Shown: positions 1 to 11,120, numbered from the stretch's first letter. The stretch is DNA of 64,000 bases from Flaccisagitta enflata (GCA_965153355.1 OZ231126.1:76818001-76882000), one strand, 5' to 3'. Translations and numbers: made by a program. Notes: generated from the sequence alone by a model not told the origin.

Positions 1-247
1 CGCAGTCTCTCTTTCATTTCAACTACGGACTCTTTGGGAGGCTTTGTCTGTCAGTCCATCTATTGATCTGTTGGTCTGTCTGTCCATCCGAGTGGAAAAG
101 TGGAAAAACAAGCGGTCTAGATACTTGTGTGTGGGGGTTGGGTTGTGGATGAGGTTGGATGCCCTTGTCCACACATCTATATTGATACCCTGTGTTACAT
201 GTTTTTCTCTATTTCTCTCTGTCTTTTTCTCCTCACTGTCTGTCTGT

Positions 248-258
248 ATGCCCCATTC

Positions 259-292
<34 letters not shown>
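248..292. repeat. (CTGT)n microsatellite
   Basis: About ten near-perfect CTGT units run into a short CT-rich stretch just before a family C end. The surrounding 44-340 region is pyrimidine-rich, and its open frames are low-complexity Ser/Leu/Cys strings, not genes. Confidence 0.9.
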
Positions 293-294
<2 letters not shown>

Positions 295-310
295 TCCTTT
301 CTTTCTCTCA

Positions 311-355
311 GCATTTACGACTTTTTCCTACGGCGATGAGCCGACTTTATTGGTA
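311..355 (+). mobile_element. Family C terminal fragment
   Basis: The segment reads TTTACGACTTTTTCC, then the hairpin CGGC-GATGA-GCCG, then TTTATTGGTA. The same 45-bp end recurs near 4960, 31920, 38135, 46960, 58710 and 62375, and inverted at 24114 and 45781. As at 46.9, 58.7 and 62.3 kb, a pyrimidine microsatellite precedes it. Sequence similarity stops right after TTGGTA, which marks this as a terminus. Confidence 0.75.
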
Positions 356-1031
356 AACATTTTATTCATGATATTGGGTTTATATGTGATTACGAACTGT
401 CTGCGTGTCTGGTCATATATCTGAGTGACATTTCCAAATTGATTCATTCGGTCTTCCCAAAACATTGATTTATGTTCAACAATCCAATCTGAATCGGTCA
501 AAATGTCCTTCAAAAGTCATTAGCAAGTCAGGACTTCATGATCTTGACCAATTTTGACATCTTTTATATCAAAATTAACTACTCTATGCACATGTATACA
601 TGTAGGCCGCAAGAAAAACTGAATAATTTTCCTTTGTTGGAATTTGAAACGTTTCAAAAAAAAAAAAAAAAAACATTTCAGAAGAAGAAAAAAAAGGTTG
701 TTTCAGATGAGAAATCTTTGTCTGCTCTCTAAAATGGGTCTTATATTCATTAATTTTTCCTTTTTCAATTTTCTCGACAAAAAAGTTCAGGCGGGGATTT
801 GCCGTGATTAGAAAAAGCGAAAAAAGGGTTAAGGAAAAGATCTAATCACAAATATTCTTTCTTCAAAAAAATTGTGTGAGGAAGAATAAAATGGGGGATT
901 GCTCTATTCTACCTCCTCCTCCTCCCCCACTTCTTCCTCTTTTTTCATTCCTTTGTATACCTCGTCATCCCCAGAAGAAAGATCTTTTTATTTTTGTTTT
1001 TCTAATTCCCTCTTCCTGTTTCTGTGGAAAT

Positions 1032-1037
<6 letters not shown>

Positions 1038-1094
<57 letters not shown>
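1038..1094. repeat. (CT)n microsatellite
   Basis: Roughly 28 uninterrupted CT dinucleotides inside a longer pyrimidine-rich tract (900-1330). Open frames crossing it encode only Ser-Leu repeats. Confidence 0.95.
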
Positions 1095-1098
<4 letters not shown>

Positions 1099-1357
1099 GC
1101 AGAAAAGTGAAAGAGAAATTCATTTTTTTGGAGATATGAAAAAGGATAAATTTGAAATGAGATTTCTTTCTATCTTTTTTTTCTTCTCAATCTTTATTTC
1201 TGATTCTCGTTTTTGCCCGTCTTATATTCAATTAAAGCCTTCCTTTTCTTCCTGGCCCGATGTTTACTCTCTCAGTTTTAAGAAATTTCTCCGCCTTGAA
1301 TCAACGTGATATTTTTTTTCTTTTACACTTTCATAATTTCTTTTCTTTTTAACTGCT

Positions 1358-1420
1358 TTTTTGGGCAACGACCCCGATGGGGTTGATAATCAGTGTAATA
1401 ATAAGTGTGAAAATTTCTCC
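1358..1420 (+). mobile_element. Decayed family B left end
   Basis: TTTTTTGGGCAACGACCCC followed by a TGGGGTTGATAA-like stretch is a diverged form of the family B arm TTTTTGGGCAGCGGCCCC. It is followed by TGTGAAAATTTCTCC, which resembles the arm continuation of the 46-kb copy. No matching right end is seen before the next copy starts, so this is a remnant. Confidence 0.5.
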
Positions 1421-1447
1421 TTTCTTTTTTTCTTTCTAGTTCTTGAC

Positions 1448-1845
1448 TTTGGGCAGCGGCCTCAAAGGGCGAATGTTCTGTAGAGCACAGGGGGGAATTT
1501 TACTATGTCCATCCATCCGTCTGTCCGTCCCCCTCCCCCCTGCGTAGGCTTTAAGCCTCTATTCAGCCTACTGAGGCCTGAAATATACCCGCTTGAGCCT
1601 AGAATCAGGCCTGAAATCAGCCCTCCTAAGCCCAAAATCAGACCTCTCCGACCTGAAATCAGACCTTTCACGCCTGAAATCAGCTTGCACAGGCCTGAAA
1701 TCATGTGCATGCCTTTCTGGCCTTAAATCAGCTTTCACAGGCCTGAAATCAGTCCTTAAAGCCCAATGGTCTTGTCTTATCCTCAAATACAATAATGTGG
1801 GGGCATCGGGTATCGCTGAACTTGTAACGCTTTGGCTACAATTAA
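1448..1845 (+). mobile_element. Family B foldback element, diverged copy
   Basis: It begins TTTGGGCAGCGGCCTC, continues with a short TTCTGTAGAGCACAGGG arm and (GTCC)n-like DNA, then about eight 20-24 bp units of the form GGCCTGAAATCAG. It ends with CGGGTATCGCTGAACTTG and a CGCTTTGGCTACAATT terminus. The right inverted arm seen in the intact copies is missing, so the copy is internally deleted. Open frames through the array on both strands are by-products of the repeat. Confidence 0.7.
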
Positions 1846-1865
1846 TTTTTCTGTTTTCCTTTTTT

Positions 1866-2480
1866 TGGGCAGCGGCCCTGAAGGGGACTAAGTCCTGTAG
1901 AACACAAGGGGACTTTCGTTTGTTCATCCATTCGTTCGTCCGTCCATTCGTCCATCTGTTTGTTCGTCCGTCCATTCGTCCCCCCTCATTAGGCCCCTCA
2001 GGCTCCAAACCTGGCCTCTCAGGCCTCAAATTAGGCTTCTAAGGCCACAAATGCAAATTCTCTGGCCTCAAACTGGGCCTCTCAGGCCTCAGATTAGGCC
2101 TCTCAGGCCTCAAATTAGGCCTCTCAGGCCGCAAATCAGCTATCTAAGCCTCAACTTATTGCTTTCAGGCTTCAAATCAGTCCTCTGACCTTTCAAGCCT
2201 TAATCCAGCTCTCTCAAGCCTCAAGTCAGCCCTCTCAAGCTTCAGATCGGCATTCTCAGGCCTCATATCAGCCTTCATAGACCTCAGTTTAGGCTCTTGA
2301 AGGCCTTTAGTTAGCATCTCATCCACTTCTTCAGACAGGACAAACGAAAGTCCCGTGTTCTACAGGACTTCGTCCCCTTCGGGGCCGCTGCCCTGCTTCC
2401 CCTCACTCTAATTCACAATCACTCAAAGCAGGGCAACGGGTATCGCAGACCACATTTTGCCCTTGGGCGACCTGTTTTCT
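1866..2480 (+). mobile_element. Family B foldback element, near-complete
   Basis: The left arm (1866-1985) holds GGGCAGCGGCCCTGAAGGG, GTCCTGTAGAACACA and a GTTCGTCC-rich stretch. The core (1985-2320) is an array of about 21-bp units related to CTCAGGCCTCAAATTAGGC. The right arm (2335-2395) is the reverse complement: GACAAACGAAAGTCC, TTCTACAGGACTTCGTCCC, GGGGCCGCTGCCCTGC. The unique tail GGGCAACGGGTATCGCAGACC ends in TTGGGCGACCTGTTTTC. The copy at 32382-33040 has the same plan, and both copies are non-autonomous with no transposase. Confidence 0.85.
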
Positions 2481-2499
2481 GCTTTCTTCTCACTCGAGT

Positions 2500-2930
2500 T
2501 CATTCATTAAATTATGAATCAGAGTAATTTTTTACGCAGGCAAAAAGCAGCCATGTGAGTGACGGTGACTCTCTTATTTGCACAACAAAAAGAACTTGAA
2601 AATTCTTTTTTTCTCTTTTTTTGTCGCTGCCGGTTTTGATCCATCTTTAATGTTTGAAGCTGGGAATGATTCAGTGAATCTTTAATGGGTAAAAAGTAAA
2701 GTGCACAGACAAAAGCATTGCGTGCGTTCACATGCAAAAATCTTTCTTTGAACCGGCCATTACCATCATGGAGCCTGAGCATGAAGAGTCAAACTTTAGG
2801 AATTTGTGCCATATACATTCTTTGTGTGAATTGCGTTAAGCAATTCACTATAACTCCACAAAATGTTTTTCTGTTTTTTTTTCTTTTTTTTTCCACTTCC
2901 ACTCTCTTCAAAATAGGTTTTGTTTTTCTT
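2500..2930. other. Unassigned AT-rich DNA
   Basis: I see no gene, RNA or recognised repeat here apart from short T-rich runs near 2600 and 2875-2892. Short open frames on both strands show no recognisable protein. Confidence 0.4.
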
Positions 2931-2934
2931 ATCA

Positions 2935-3200
2935 CTTTCCCTTGTCCTTCCCTTGTCCTTCCCTTGTCTATTCCTATAGGAATATGGCTTTTGTTTCTTT
3001 GTCCTTCCCTTGTCTTTCCCTATATTAATATGGTTAATGTTTCTTTGTTCATCCTTTGTCTTTCCCTATATTAATATCTGTCATGTTTTTCAAATCTTCC
3101 CTTATCTTCCCTTTTATCAATATGGCTTTTGTTTCTCTATCCTTTCCTTGTCTTTCCCTGTATGAATACGTGGTAATGTTTTTCAGTTCTTCCCTTGTCA
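2935..3200 (+). repeat. Degenerate ~60-bp minisatellite
   Basis: Four to five imperfect units contain CTTGTCTTTCCCTATATTA, AATATGGCTTTTGTTTC and TTCTTTGTCCTTCCC. The first units also include a triplicated CCTTCCCTTGT. Units differ by substitutions and small indels, as expected for an old tandem array. Confidence 0.7.
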
Positions 3201-3223
3201 CTGGAGTTAGTGGCGATCATTTC

Positions 3224-3565
3224 AGGTCAACTAGCGTCAAGCTCTGGGCGGCTGTGGAGATGGAGGCTCAACAACCAAGAATACCCACTATTCATGATGT
3301 TGCTACAAAGGTAGTGAATAGCTTTCAATGAGATGTTTTTATCATGAAAATCTTCTAAAGGCAAATGCAAAGGCCCGTTTTAATGCTCTCTAAGGTTGCA
3401 GAAGATATTGAATTTTTGTGGGTGGAGCAAGCAAAGTTGAAAGTCATTTCGTCAAAAGCGATTGCGCAGCGTGTGTCAGATCTTGTGAAATTGAGTAAAG
3501 ATGTCAGTTGCCGAAGTGTCTCTACGACAAGCATAACATTTCCAAGAAAAGCTGATAAAGGTTGA
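3224..3565 (+). pseudogene. Possible broken protein-coding fragment
   Basis: This is one of the few stretches without low complexity. A TTTCAG precedes a frame reading STSVKLWAAVEMEAQQ and ending IHDVATK at a good donor (AAAG/GTAGTG, near 3311). After about 50 bp, a possible acceptor (TTCTAAAG) leads to ANAKARFNAL and then a stop. The next frame continues KVAEDIEFLWVEQAKLK and QRVSDLVKLSKDV up to a stop at 3565. Joining these needs a very short intron plus a one-base frame change, which suggests a decayed gene or transposase remnant. I do not recognise the family. A chance frame is also possible. Confidence 0.3.
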
Positions 3566-3595
3566 TTTATTATGAATTAAGGGAAAGATGAAAGG

Positions 3596-3725
3596 ATCGA
3601 TGGACAGATTCACGATTAGACAGGCAGATGGATGGACAGATAGACAGATGGATGGAGGGCTACACTGACAGATGGAGAGATAGATAAACAGACAAACAGA
3701 CAGATAGACAGACTAACAAACAGAA
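3596..3725. repeat. Imperfect (GACA/GATG)n tract
   Basis: A tetranucleotide-like purine-rich tract made of GACAGATG, GATAGACA and AACAGACA words. Its order is irregular and it follows the putative broken coding fragment. Confidence 0.7.
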
Positions 3726-3729
3726 AAAA

Positions 3730-4440
3730 ACATGATCATCACGATTTTATCCTTGAGCGTGGAAGCACTGCAGGTTGGAAGTGCTTTTGGTCTGAATGAC
3801 AAATGGCTTCCTATACTGAATATGATCATATTTGAAGAGTGGTATGAAAAGGATTCCAAAGGTGAGTGGTATGCAACCTAGCATCATAACCTAAATGGAT
3901 AATCACATGTCAGGTTTAGAATGGTTCATAATAGGAAAATTTACAATGATGCAGAATTGGCCAAAATTGTGATTTCTAAGCATAACAGCCCCTGCCCACC
4001 TACAAGACATCCCCAGCCTACCTGCAATACTGCCCCTGCCCACCCACTGACTGCCCCTAACAACATACTTGCCATAAACACGTAACATAAATTTTTGAAA
4101 CAGATGATATCACAAAATAACTATATTAAATAAACAGGCAAAAATCATCATTTATAATAGTCTGGAAAGGACTATACCCATAAAAAATCCTATCCACTTT
4201 GAATGGGTAATCACATGTCAGGTCTACATTTTAAAATATGGTTTTGGTGGTTTCTATCATTTTTTAACACATTTGGAAGGCAAAACATGCTTAAAATAGC
4301 AAAAAGTCGCTGTTTCTGGGTTTTGAAGCCCTGGGGGCAGGGGGGGGTGGAGGGCTAGGCTGAAACTGTTCCAAACGTCCTGAAACTTGGTATACCATCT
4401 ATTCTCATCATGTTAGCACATATTCTTCACCTGCAGCTTG
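3730..4440. other. Unassigned DNA with decayed repeat traces
   Basis: Two direct copies of TAATCACATGTCAGGT lie near 3900 and 4206. CTGCCCCTGCCCACC-like words at 3985-4065 resemble the middle of family A but lack its ends. An open stretch at 3745-3880 ends near AAAGGTGAGTGG, a donor-like site, but shows no recognisable protein. Confidence 0.35.
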
Positions 4441-5002
4441 ATCCGTTGACTAAGGTGCATTATCCCCACCCCTAATGCTCATGAGCATAGCTGCTCATAT
4501 GTGAGGGTGATTTTGAGCATTTTAGCTCATTTAGCTCACTTAGCTCAGTTGTTTTTCTTCTGATTTCAAATGCAATAAATAAGCAAATATATTGATAGAT
4601 GTTTAAGCAAGCAATTATAAGAAAGCATGTCAGTGAGCAGAGCTGCTCATCTGTGAGGGTGCTTTTAAATATTCTAGCTCATTTAGCTCATTAAGCTTGC
4701 TCTTTTTTTCTGATTTCAAAACCGATAAATAAATAAATGTTTTGATTTAAGCATGCAAATACAAGAAAGCATCTCAGTAAGCATAGCTGGTTGCGTAGTC
4801 CAGTGATTTTGAATATGTTAGCTCATCTAGCTCATTTGGCTCAGTCCTATTTTTCTCTGATTTTCAGTGCAACCACTATATACAATTGCTCTTAATTTGA
4901 GCTAACAAATAAAAAGTTGCAATGACTGAAAACAAAAGCTTGGTGAAAAGTGAACAACGCTTACGACTTTTTTCCTCACAGCGACAGCCGCCATTACTGG
5001 TA
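4440..5002 (+). mobile_element. Family C element, 3' portion
   Basis: It contains tandem blocks of about 160 bp built on GAGCATAGCTGCTCATNTG, TTTAGCTCATTTAGCTCA and TTTAAGCATGCAAATACAAG. It ends TTACGACTTTTTTCCTCACA, GCGACAGCCGCC, TTACTGGTA. The 37395-38175 copy has the same blocks and end. No coding frame is conserved between the two. Confidence 0.7.
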
Positions 5003-5740
5003 TTTTGGTCTAATGGTCTTAACAACCGCACGCGACTGTAAAGGGATGTCCTTGTTTCTTTTGTTTTCAGTTCAGGCAGGCTAACTAATACAATGACAAA
5101 TAAAGTTGCCAGACAACGTCGTTAACCAATCGGTACGAAGTATAAATGGGGGGGGGGGTACAAATGATTTCAAGATGGAAAAAAAACGACTGCTAGAGTA
5201 GAAACGTACAGAAACCTCAAGAATCCAAGTCCAGAAAGCACTGGACAGAAAAAAAAGTGGAGAAAAAGAAGAAAAAAGAGAGTAAGAAAGGAAGCAGAGG
5301 GAATTAATGAGGTTGCGTGTAAAGCCGTTGCTGTTAGACGAGATGTGATAGGCAAAAGAGAAGGCCGATTGGAAATCGAGCCTAGAGCCGCATTAATTAT
5401 GAAAGAAGGAGAAAGAAGGAAGCCTGATTGACGTCTCGTGTATGAAAATTAATGTCGGCTGACGTGGGAGAAGAAAACCGAGAAATAGAGGGAGAAGAGA
5501 AAAGTATGGAAATTTACCCCTATGTTCTGCCGGATATACACCATTAAGAACCGCAGCCTAAACAGCATGAATATAATGATGGTTCACAAGGCCCTCTTCC
5601 ACTCCTAAGCAAGTTGAAAATAACTGCGTACACGTTTTTTAACCTACTCATCTATCTATGCTATGCTACGTTCTATTACCCCCCCCCCCCAAATAAAAAA
5701 AAGGCAATAGTTTATCACATATGAAGGTCCACGTTTGCAC

Positions 5741-6535
5741 TTGACAGCTGGTGGACCTTAAATCCGTTGGAATTAGCGGGGCCCCTCTTGATTTTGTTGA
5801 TTTCAACAGTTTCAACAAGATATTTACCATAGTTTATAACGTAAAAAATAAATATTGCAATTTCACTCAAAATAAATCATCATCAATTTTTTTTCATTTT
5901 CTGTCCATTAAGGGCCCTAAGTGAGCCCACCTTGATAGTAGCGTTCTTGCTCATGCTTGCTCATGCTTGCTTATGTGTGCTCATTTGCTCCTTTTTGTCA
6001 CCATAGAGGGTCTAATGTTGTCAAAAAAGCATGGACAAAAATTGGGGATATTTATGTTAAACCTGTTAAAATCAGTGGATTTAGCATTCTTGTTCATGCT
6101 TGCTCATGTGTGCTCACTTGCTCTTTTTTGTCACCATACAAGTTCTCATGATGTCAAATAAGCATGTGGAGGACCAAAATAGGGGATTTTGGTGTTAAAT
6201 CCATTAAAATCAGCGGTTTTAGCATAGTTATAAAAAAAGGGACCCTGCACCTGCTAAAATCAACAGATTTAACGAAAAAAAACTTTTTGCCCCAATTGTG
6301 GGCCCCTTAGGGGCGGGGAGTAACTGAGATTAACGTACCACCAAGGTGGGCTCACTTAGGGCCCTTGCTGGGCAGAAAATGAAAAAAATTGATGATGATG
6401 TATTTTAGATAAAATTGCAAAATTCATTTTTTACTATATCAATAATAGTAAATATCCTGATGAAGCTGTTGAAATCAACAAAATCAAGAGGGGCCCCGCT
6501 AATTCCAACGGATTTAAGGTCCGCCAGCTGCTTGA
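5741..6535. mobile_element. Long inverted-repeat element (family D)
   Basis: The left arm (5741-5936) starts TTGACAGCTGGTGGACC and includes GGAATTAGCGGGGCCCCTC and AAGGGCCCTAAGTGAGCCC. The right arm (6330-6535) is its reverse complement and ends GGTCCGCCAGCTGCTTGAAG. The arms are about 200 bp with small indels. The 390-bp loop holds two direct ~145-bp copies of a block with GCTCATGTGTGCTCA and TTTTTGTCACCATA. There is no coding frame, so this is probably a non-autonomous foldback DNA element. Confidence 0.85.
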
Positions 6536-6779
6536 AGGATAACAAAGCCGACTAAGACACACAAGCAACGGACCAATGCAGCCTCCTAAAGTGTCGCTAA
6601 CATAAAACAAAAGAAGGATAAGAAATGAGAAAAAATCATGGATGGTAGTTAATTGGAAAGGGCTGAACATGAAACGGAAAGTAAGGGGATTAATGATAGG
6701 GGCAACACAATAATGAAGTAGGGCAGTTTCATGGGGGCGAAAGGGGGAGATGGCTGATTGGTATTTAAGGGTTTTTTTT

Positions 6780-6972
<193 letters not shown>

Positions 6973-7639
6973 AATTAACAATGAACAGTCAGCGACAAAA
7001 GATACAAAGAAGGGCTAGGAGACAAACAGAAGTAGAAAAAAAAAGGAAAGAAAAGACAAAAACAGTTGGAGATGGAGTGAGCATTAATTCTCCTGACCAG
7101 GATGTCATAACCTGGAAATCCTTTTTCTTTGGGTTGACAGGCCCAATTGGTCGCACGATTGGTATGAGCGCCATTCTCTCATCAAGCCTAGTAAGCCTCC
7201 CTCGGAGTGACACCCGTCCAAATAAATTGGAAATGCCACCCACTAAGATTTCCTTTTCCCCTCTTTTTTTCTTTGTTAACTCATTGCCTACTCAGCGACT
7301 ACTTGACTCTGCCATTAACAGTCAGTGGATGGACCAATAATGGCCGACCCTTTTGAAAATATTCAGGATGTAGATTATGCTAGAAATCACGAAGTCTTTT
7401 GACAATGATGAACTAGGAAACAGGAAATATAACTTCAGACCGGTCGGCAAGGACCTATTTGTCTGCTGACTGTGCTAACTACTTTGACCAATATAAATGA
7501 ATAAGGCCGGATACATTGTTACTCAATTCTCGTGCTGGTGAGCTAAGCAGCAGGTGCAAAGATAGAAAAATCGCCCATTAACGCAAAAAAAAAAAAAAAA
7601 AAAAACACAAAAAAAACGAGAAATACCAATAAACGGACT

Positions 7640-7730
7640 GACAGATGGAACAACAGTCGGTTCAACAGACGGACCGACGGACCGACGGACCAACAGACGG
7701 CAGGTTATAGGGTATCTTACACGCGATTTA
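7640..7730 (-). mobile_element. Family A fragment
   Basis: GACGGACCGACGGACCGACGG, preceded by further GACNGA words, is followed by GGTTATAGGGTATCTTACACG and CGCGATTTAAATG. This matches the hairpin-side third of family A read on the minus strand. The GGCCTTGTT end is absent. A family D/E-type inverted-repeat element begins immediately to the right. Confidence 0.55.
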
Positions 7731-7742
7731 AATGAATACATT

Positions 7743-8388
7743 CACCCATTGGGAAAATTATCGAGATACAGTAGATGTCGTCTAGACTTGGAAATATGGG
7801 GGAAGTCATAACAAGAAGATAAATGAACTTAAAAGACTGATATTTGAAAAAAAACTAATAAAAAGATGCTTTATTGCCGAAGGGTGTTGGTTGCCATGGA
7901 TACACATTTCCATGTATTCAGGCTAATATATCAATATTTTGAGAATTTTTTTGAGGGAACATTGTTTAAAATAAGATTTGCTACAACTTTCGCACAATGT
8001 GTGCTGTAAGAATATCGCTTGTTTGGCGGTTGCTAGGGAGCATCACAGGGCTGTCACACATAGTTACGCTCCCTAGCAATGGCTAAACAAGCAATATTTT
8101 TACAGAACATATCGTGGGGAAGTTCTAGCAAATTCTATTTTAATCAATGTTCCCTCAAAAAAAAATCTAAAAATATTGATACTTTTGCGTAATTACATAG
8201 AAATGTGTTTCCATGGCAACTAACACCCATGGGCAATAAAGCATCCTTTTATTAGTTTATATTCCAATTATCAGTCTTTTAAGTATATTTGTCATCCTGT
8301 AATGAATTCCCCCTTATTTCCAAGTCTAGACGACTACTGTATCACATTGGGAATATCTAGATAATATCTAGATAATGCGCCCAATGCG
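7743..8388. mobile_element. Near-palindromic MITE-like element (family E)
   Basis: Two arms of about 300 bp are reverse complements around an axis near 8060. Matching words include CATTGGG at the tips, GATACAGTAG, CGTCTAGACTTGGAAAT, AAAAGACTGAT, TTGCCATGG and CTAGGGAGC. TTTAAATG occurs outside both ends (7728-7735 and 8397-8404) and may be a target duplication, but the interval between it and the arms is not clean. There is no coding frame. Confidence 0.85.
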
Positions 8389-8447
8389 AAAACCCCTTTA
8401 AATGTCACAATTTTGGGGTTTCAACTCAACTACAGCCTCGTGCATTT

Positions 8448-8595
8448 TAAGTTGTGCACGTGACTCTATAACCCGCTGTTTTGATCCGTCGGTCGGTTGG
8501 TAGCACTTTGCTAAATATCTTTTAGCCTATTTCATTACTGCCCCTGCTCACCCGCACGCAAATTGGGTAATCACGTATCTAGCCTTTTTGTAATC
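8448..8595 (+). mobile_element. Family A copy, diverged
   Basis: It reads GTGCACGTGACTCTATAACCC, then GATCCGTCGGTCGGTTGG, then ACTGCCCCTGCTCACCC, CGCACGCAAATTGGG and a degraded ATCTAGCCTTTTTG end. Order and spacing match the family, although several conserved CpG positions are lost. Confidence 0.7.
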
Positions 8596-8979
8596 AAGCT
8601 TTCTTGTATAAGCCAAAACAGGCAATCCATTCCGTAATGAGCGTTCCAAACACAACGAGGTTTTTTCCAGGCTCCCTCATCAATTTCTCGAAACATCAAC
8701 AATTAAATTCATGAGTAAAGAAAATGAGAGAAAGAAAAAATGAATGCCTGAACAGATATTACTTCTGCTTTAAAATCACATTTTACAGATGTGGTTATAA
8801 CGAGTTAGTACAGGAAAGCACGACAGTTATTGATTCTAATTCTTAATGAATACCCTGATTACTGAAAGAAATGCAAGACGAGGTTTGAAATGGTTGAATC
8901 TGTAGTGATTTTTGCTGACGAAAGAAAATGGTCTAGTAATAATGATGAAGAATAAAAATTTTTGTAATTTGTTCTATTT

Positions 8980-9195
8980 TTAGTCGCGTGCTACGCAACT
9001 CTGCATCCCGCTTCGTCGGTTGGTCCGTCGGTCCTTCCGTCGGTCCTTCGGTCCTTGGGTCCTTCGGTCCTTGGGTTTTCGCGGTCTTTGGCCTCACTGC
9101 TCCTGCCCAAATGATCAAGTGGCCTCAAATACAGCGCCTGCCCAGTGCCCACCCGCACGCAACTGGGGTAGCCGTGAATCCGGCCTTGTTTTCTT
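8980..9195 (+). mobile_element. Family A copy, near-complete
   Basis: The order is TTTTTAGTCGCGTGCTACGC, a GTCCGTCGGTCCTTCGG array, TTTTCGCGGTCTTTGGCC, CACTGCTCCTGCCCAAATG, GCCTGCCCAGTGCCCACC, CGCACGCAACTGGGGTAGCC and ATCCGGCCTTGTTTTC. Both the hairpin strand and the distal inverted motif carry the same ACGCAACT variant. There is no coding potential. Confidence 0.85.
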
Positions 9196-9269
9196 TCTTC
9201 AGAGTTCAGAGTTCATGTTCCAATTGTAATTTGTTCTTGCTCCATTTTCTCATCTCTTTTTGACATTCG

Positions 9270-9585
9270 TGAACATTTTGCTGTGACTATCCATGCTCAT
9301 GCTCATGAGCATGCCAATGCTCATTAGGGTGCCCGTGCCTATGCTCATGGCTTGACACGTCATCTAAATTTCCATCAGCAGTGTCACAATGGCGTTACAA
9401 TGCCCATACCCCTACACATACTCATGTGAATGCCCACTCTCATGCCCATGCCTATTCACATGCCCATGCCTCTACACATGCTCATGTCAATGCCCACTCT
9501 CATGCCCATGCCCCTACACATGCCCATGCCCATAACCCCACACATGCCCTTGCTCATGCCCATGCCCTTGCTCATGAGTAAACTG
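9270..9585. repeat. Degenerate CATGCCCATGCC minisatellite
   Basis: Six-base words of the type CATGCC, CATGCT and ACACATG are repeated, with higher-order units of about 60 bp such as TACACATGCTCATGT. An open frame across it encodes an Ala-His-rich string that only mirrors the six-base period. Confidence 0.85.
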
Positions 9586-9829
9586 CAATGAACTAATTAG
9601 AAACTTTTTCAATTAATCTAATTTGGCTGCGGATGGGGGGGTGTGGATATGAATATTTGTTTTAAAAAGAATTGTTGTTTTTGAGCTTTTAGAATTTCAT
9701 CCATCAGATTGTTAATGAGGCTTCATCCGATCATCAAAGAAAACTGAAGAGAAGTTGAAAACAGCGTTTCCTCAAAAGAAGAAAAACAAGCTCTCCCAGG
9801 CAGTGAAGCGCCCTCTAAATAGATTTTTT

Positions 9830-10000
9830 TTGGTCGCTCGCACGCGATTCTATAACCAGTAATGTCGGTCCGTTCGCCGGCCCGTTCGTTTAGAATGGCA
9901 TTTTCGTAAGCATCTTTTTGCATTGTTACTCCTGTCTATTGATCAAATTGCCGTCTGCTTGCCACGCCCATCCGCACGCGATGATAGGGTTTGGCTAGTT
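9830..10000 (+). mobile_element. Family A copy
   Basis: It starts GGTCGCTCGCACGCGATTC with TATAACC, has GTCGGTCCGTTCGCCGG in the middle, and ends CCATCCGCACGCGATGATAGG. The last GGCCTTGTT segment has decayed. Confidence 0.7.
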
Positions 10001-10930
10001 TTACTTACAGGCGTGTCTGATTGACAAGCATGTTTTCGAAAATGCTCTTACCAGTGATATAGACAGCCAGACAACCCGACGCGCAACCTATTGAGTTGAT
10101 AGAGGAGAGTCTGCTCAGGAGACATGTCTTATAGACGAATTGTCAGTTAAAGAAATGCTGGGACTTAAAAAACATCTGAATTATAAGAATAAAGCTTGAA
10201 AATTGTCTGGAATTGATTTTTTTTAACAGACCGACAGAATATCAGACATACAAACCTGTGTATGAGATGCGAGGACCCTCCAATGCAAACTTTATCTGAA
10301 TCAAGTGTTGAGCCATTAAATCCATTTGAGATATGTCCAGCTGTGTAAAGAATGTCATCCTCCCAAACACTCATGACTTAATGCTCTTTCTCACCATTAG
10401 TCCGAAAGGGAGAGAGAAAAAATTAAATCTTTCTAATGAAAGAAAAGATTCATTTTCACGGCCTTTTTCAAATCGCTCATTTTTCTTTCAATGTATGTCA
10501 TTGTTTGCCATAACGAGATGAGCTTCATTACCCGGTAAATGGCTCAGTCGACTGCGGATGGGCAGGAGGTGTAATGTAGGAAGCCACTTATTTTAACAGA
10601 AGCGTCGATGCATGTGATTGACAATCCTTGTGAAGCCCTCTTCGACCGCCCGTCAGTCCATCCAACAGTATGCACAGATTGCACATCTTCCATATCCATA
10701 TCCATTCATCAGCCATACAAAATTCGAGCATTTACAGGCGACTGGCGTAAAAAAACCATTACCCAATCCTGTTCAGTTTTCACTCATAAAGTGTTAATAA
10801 AAAAAATTTGCATTTCACGATCGGGATCCGCGCTACGATTATCAATATGGGAAAAGAGTCAGATGTCTTGCGTTACTTACTAACGGGTGTTCCAAAAAAG
10901 TAGTTTGTAGATTTCATTAAAACAGCTAAA
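10000..10930. other. Unassigned DNA
   Basis: No gene or repeat copy is recognised. At 10885 GGGTGTTCCAAAAAAGTAG resembles a mariner-type terminal repeat, but no opposing end is seen. Confidence 0.35.
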
Positions 10931-11120
10931 AGCACGCGACTTCTTTTTGTTTGTATTTTGGTTTCAGATCAAGTTATTAATTATCTAGTCAAATTGATAG
11001 TTGCCGAAAAAGTAACAAAAAAATGTGATGGATCAACCAATAAACCAACTGACCAAACGACCAACCATTGGACGGACAGACGGAAAAAGCAATGTGCAGA
11101 GTGCATGTGACTTAAAAAAC
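10930..11120 (-). mobile_element. Family A remnant
   Basis: AAAGCACGCGACTTC at one side and GTGCATGTGACTTAAAAAAC at the other flank a GACCAAACGACCAACC and GGACGGACAGACGG stretch. Spacing is about right for family A in minus orientation, but most conserved words are degraded. Confidence 0.45.

Noticed and set aside
1505-2042. Overlapping frames on both strands with RPE/GLK repeats
   Set aside because: These are products of the 20-24 bp family B arrays, the same effect as at 32.4-33.1 kb.
9381-9581. His/Ala-rich secreted-type peptide
   Set aside because: The frame is set by the six-base CATGCC minisatellite period and has no signal peptide or gene context.
10885-10905. Mariner-like terminal repeat GGGTGTTCCAAAAAAGT
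   Set aside because: No opposing end or TA-flanked partner could be found nearby, so it is mentioned only as a resemblance.
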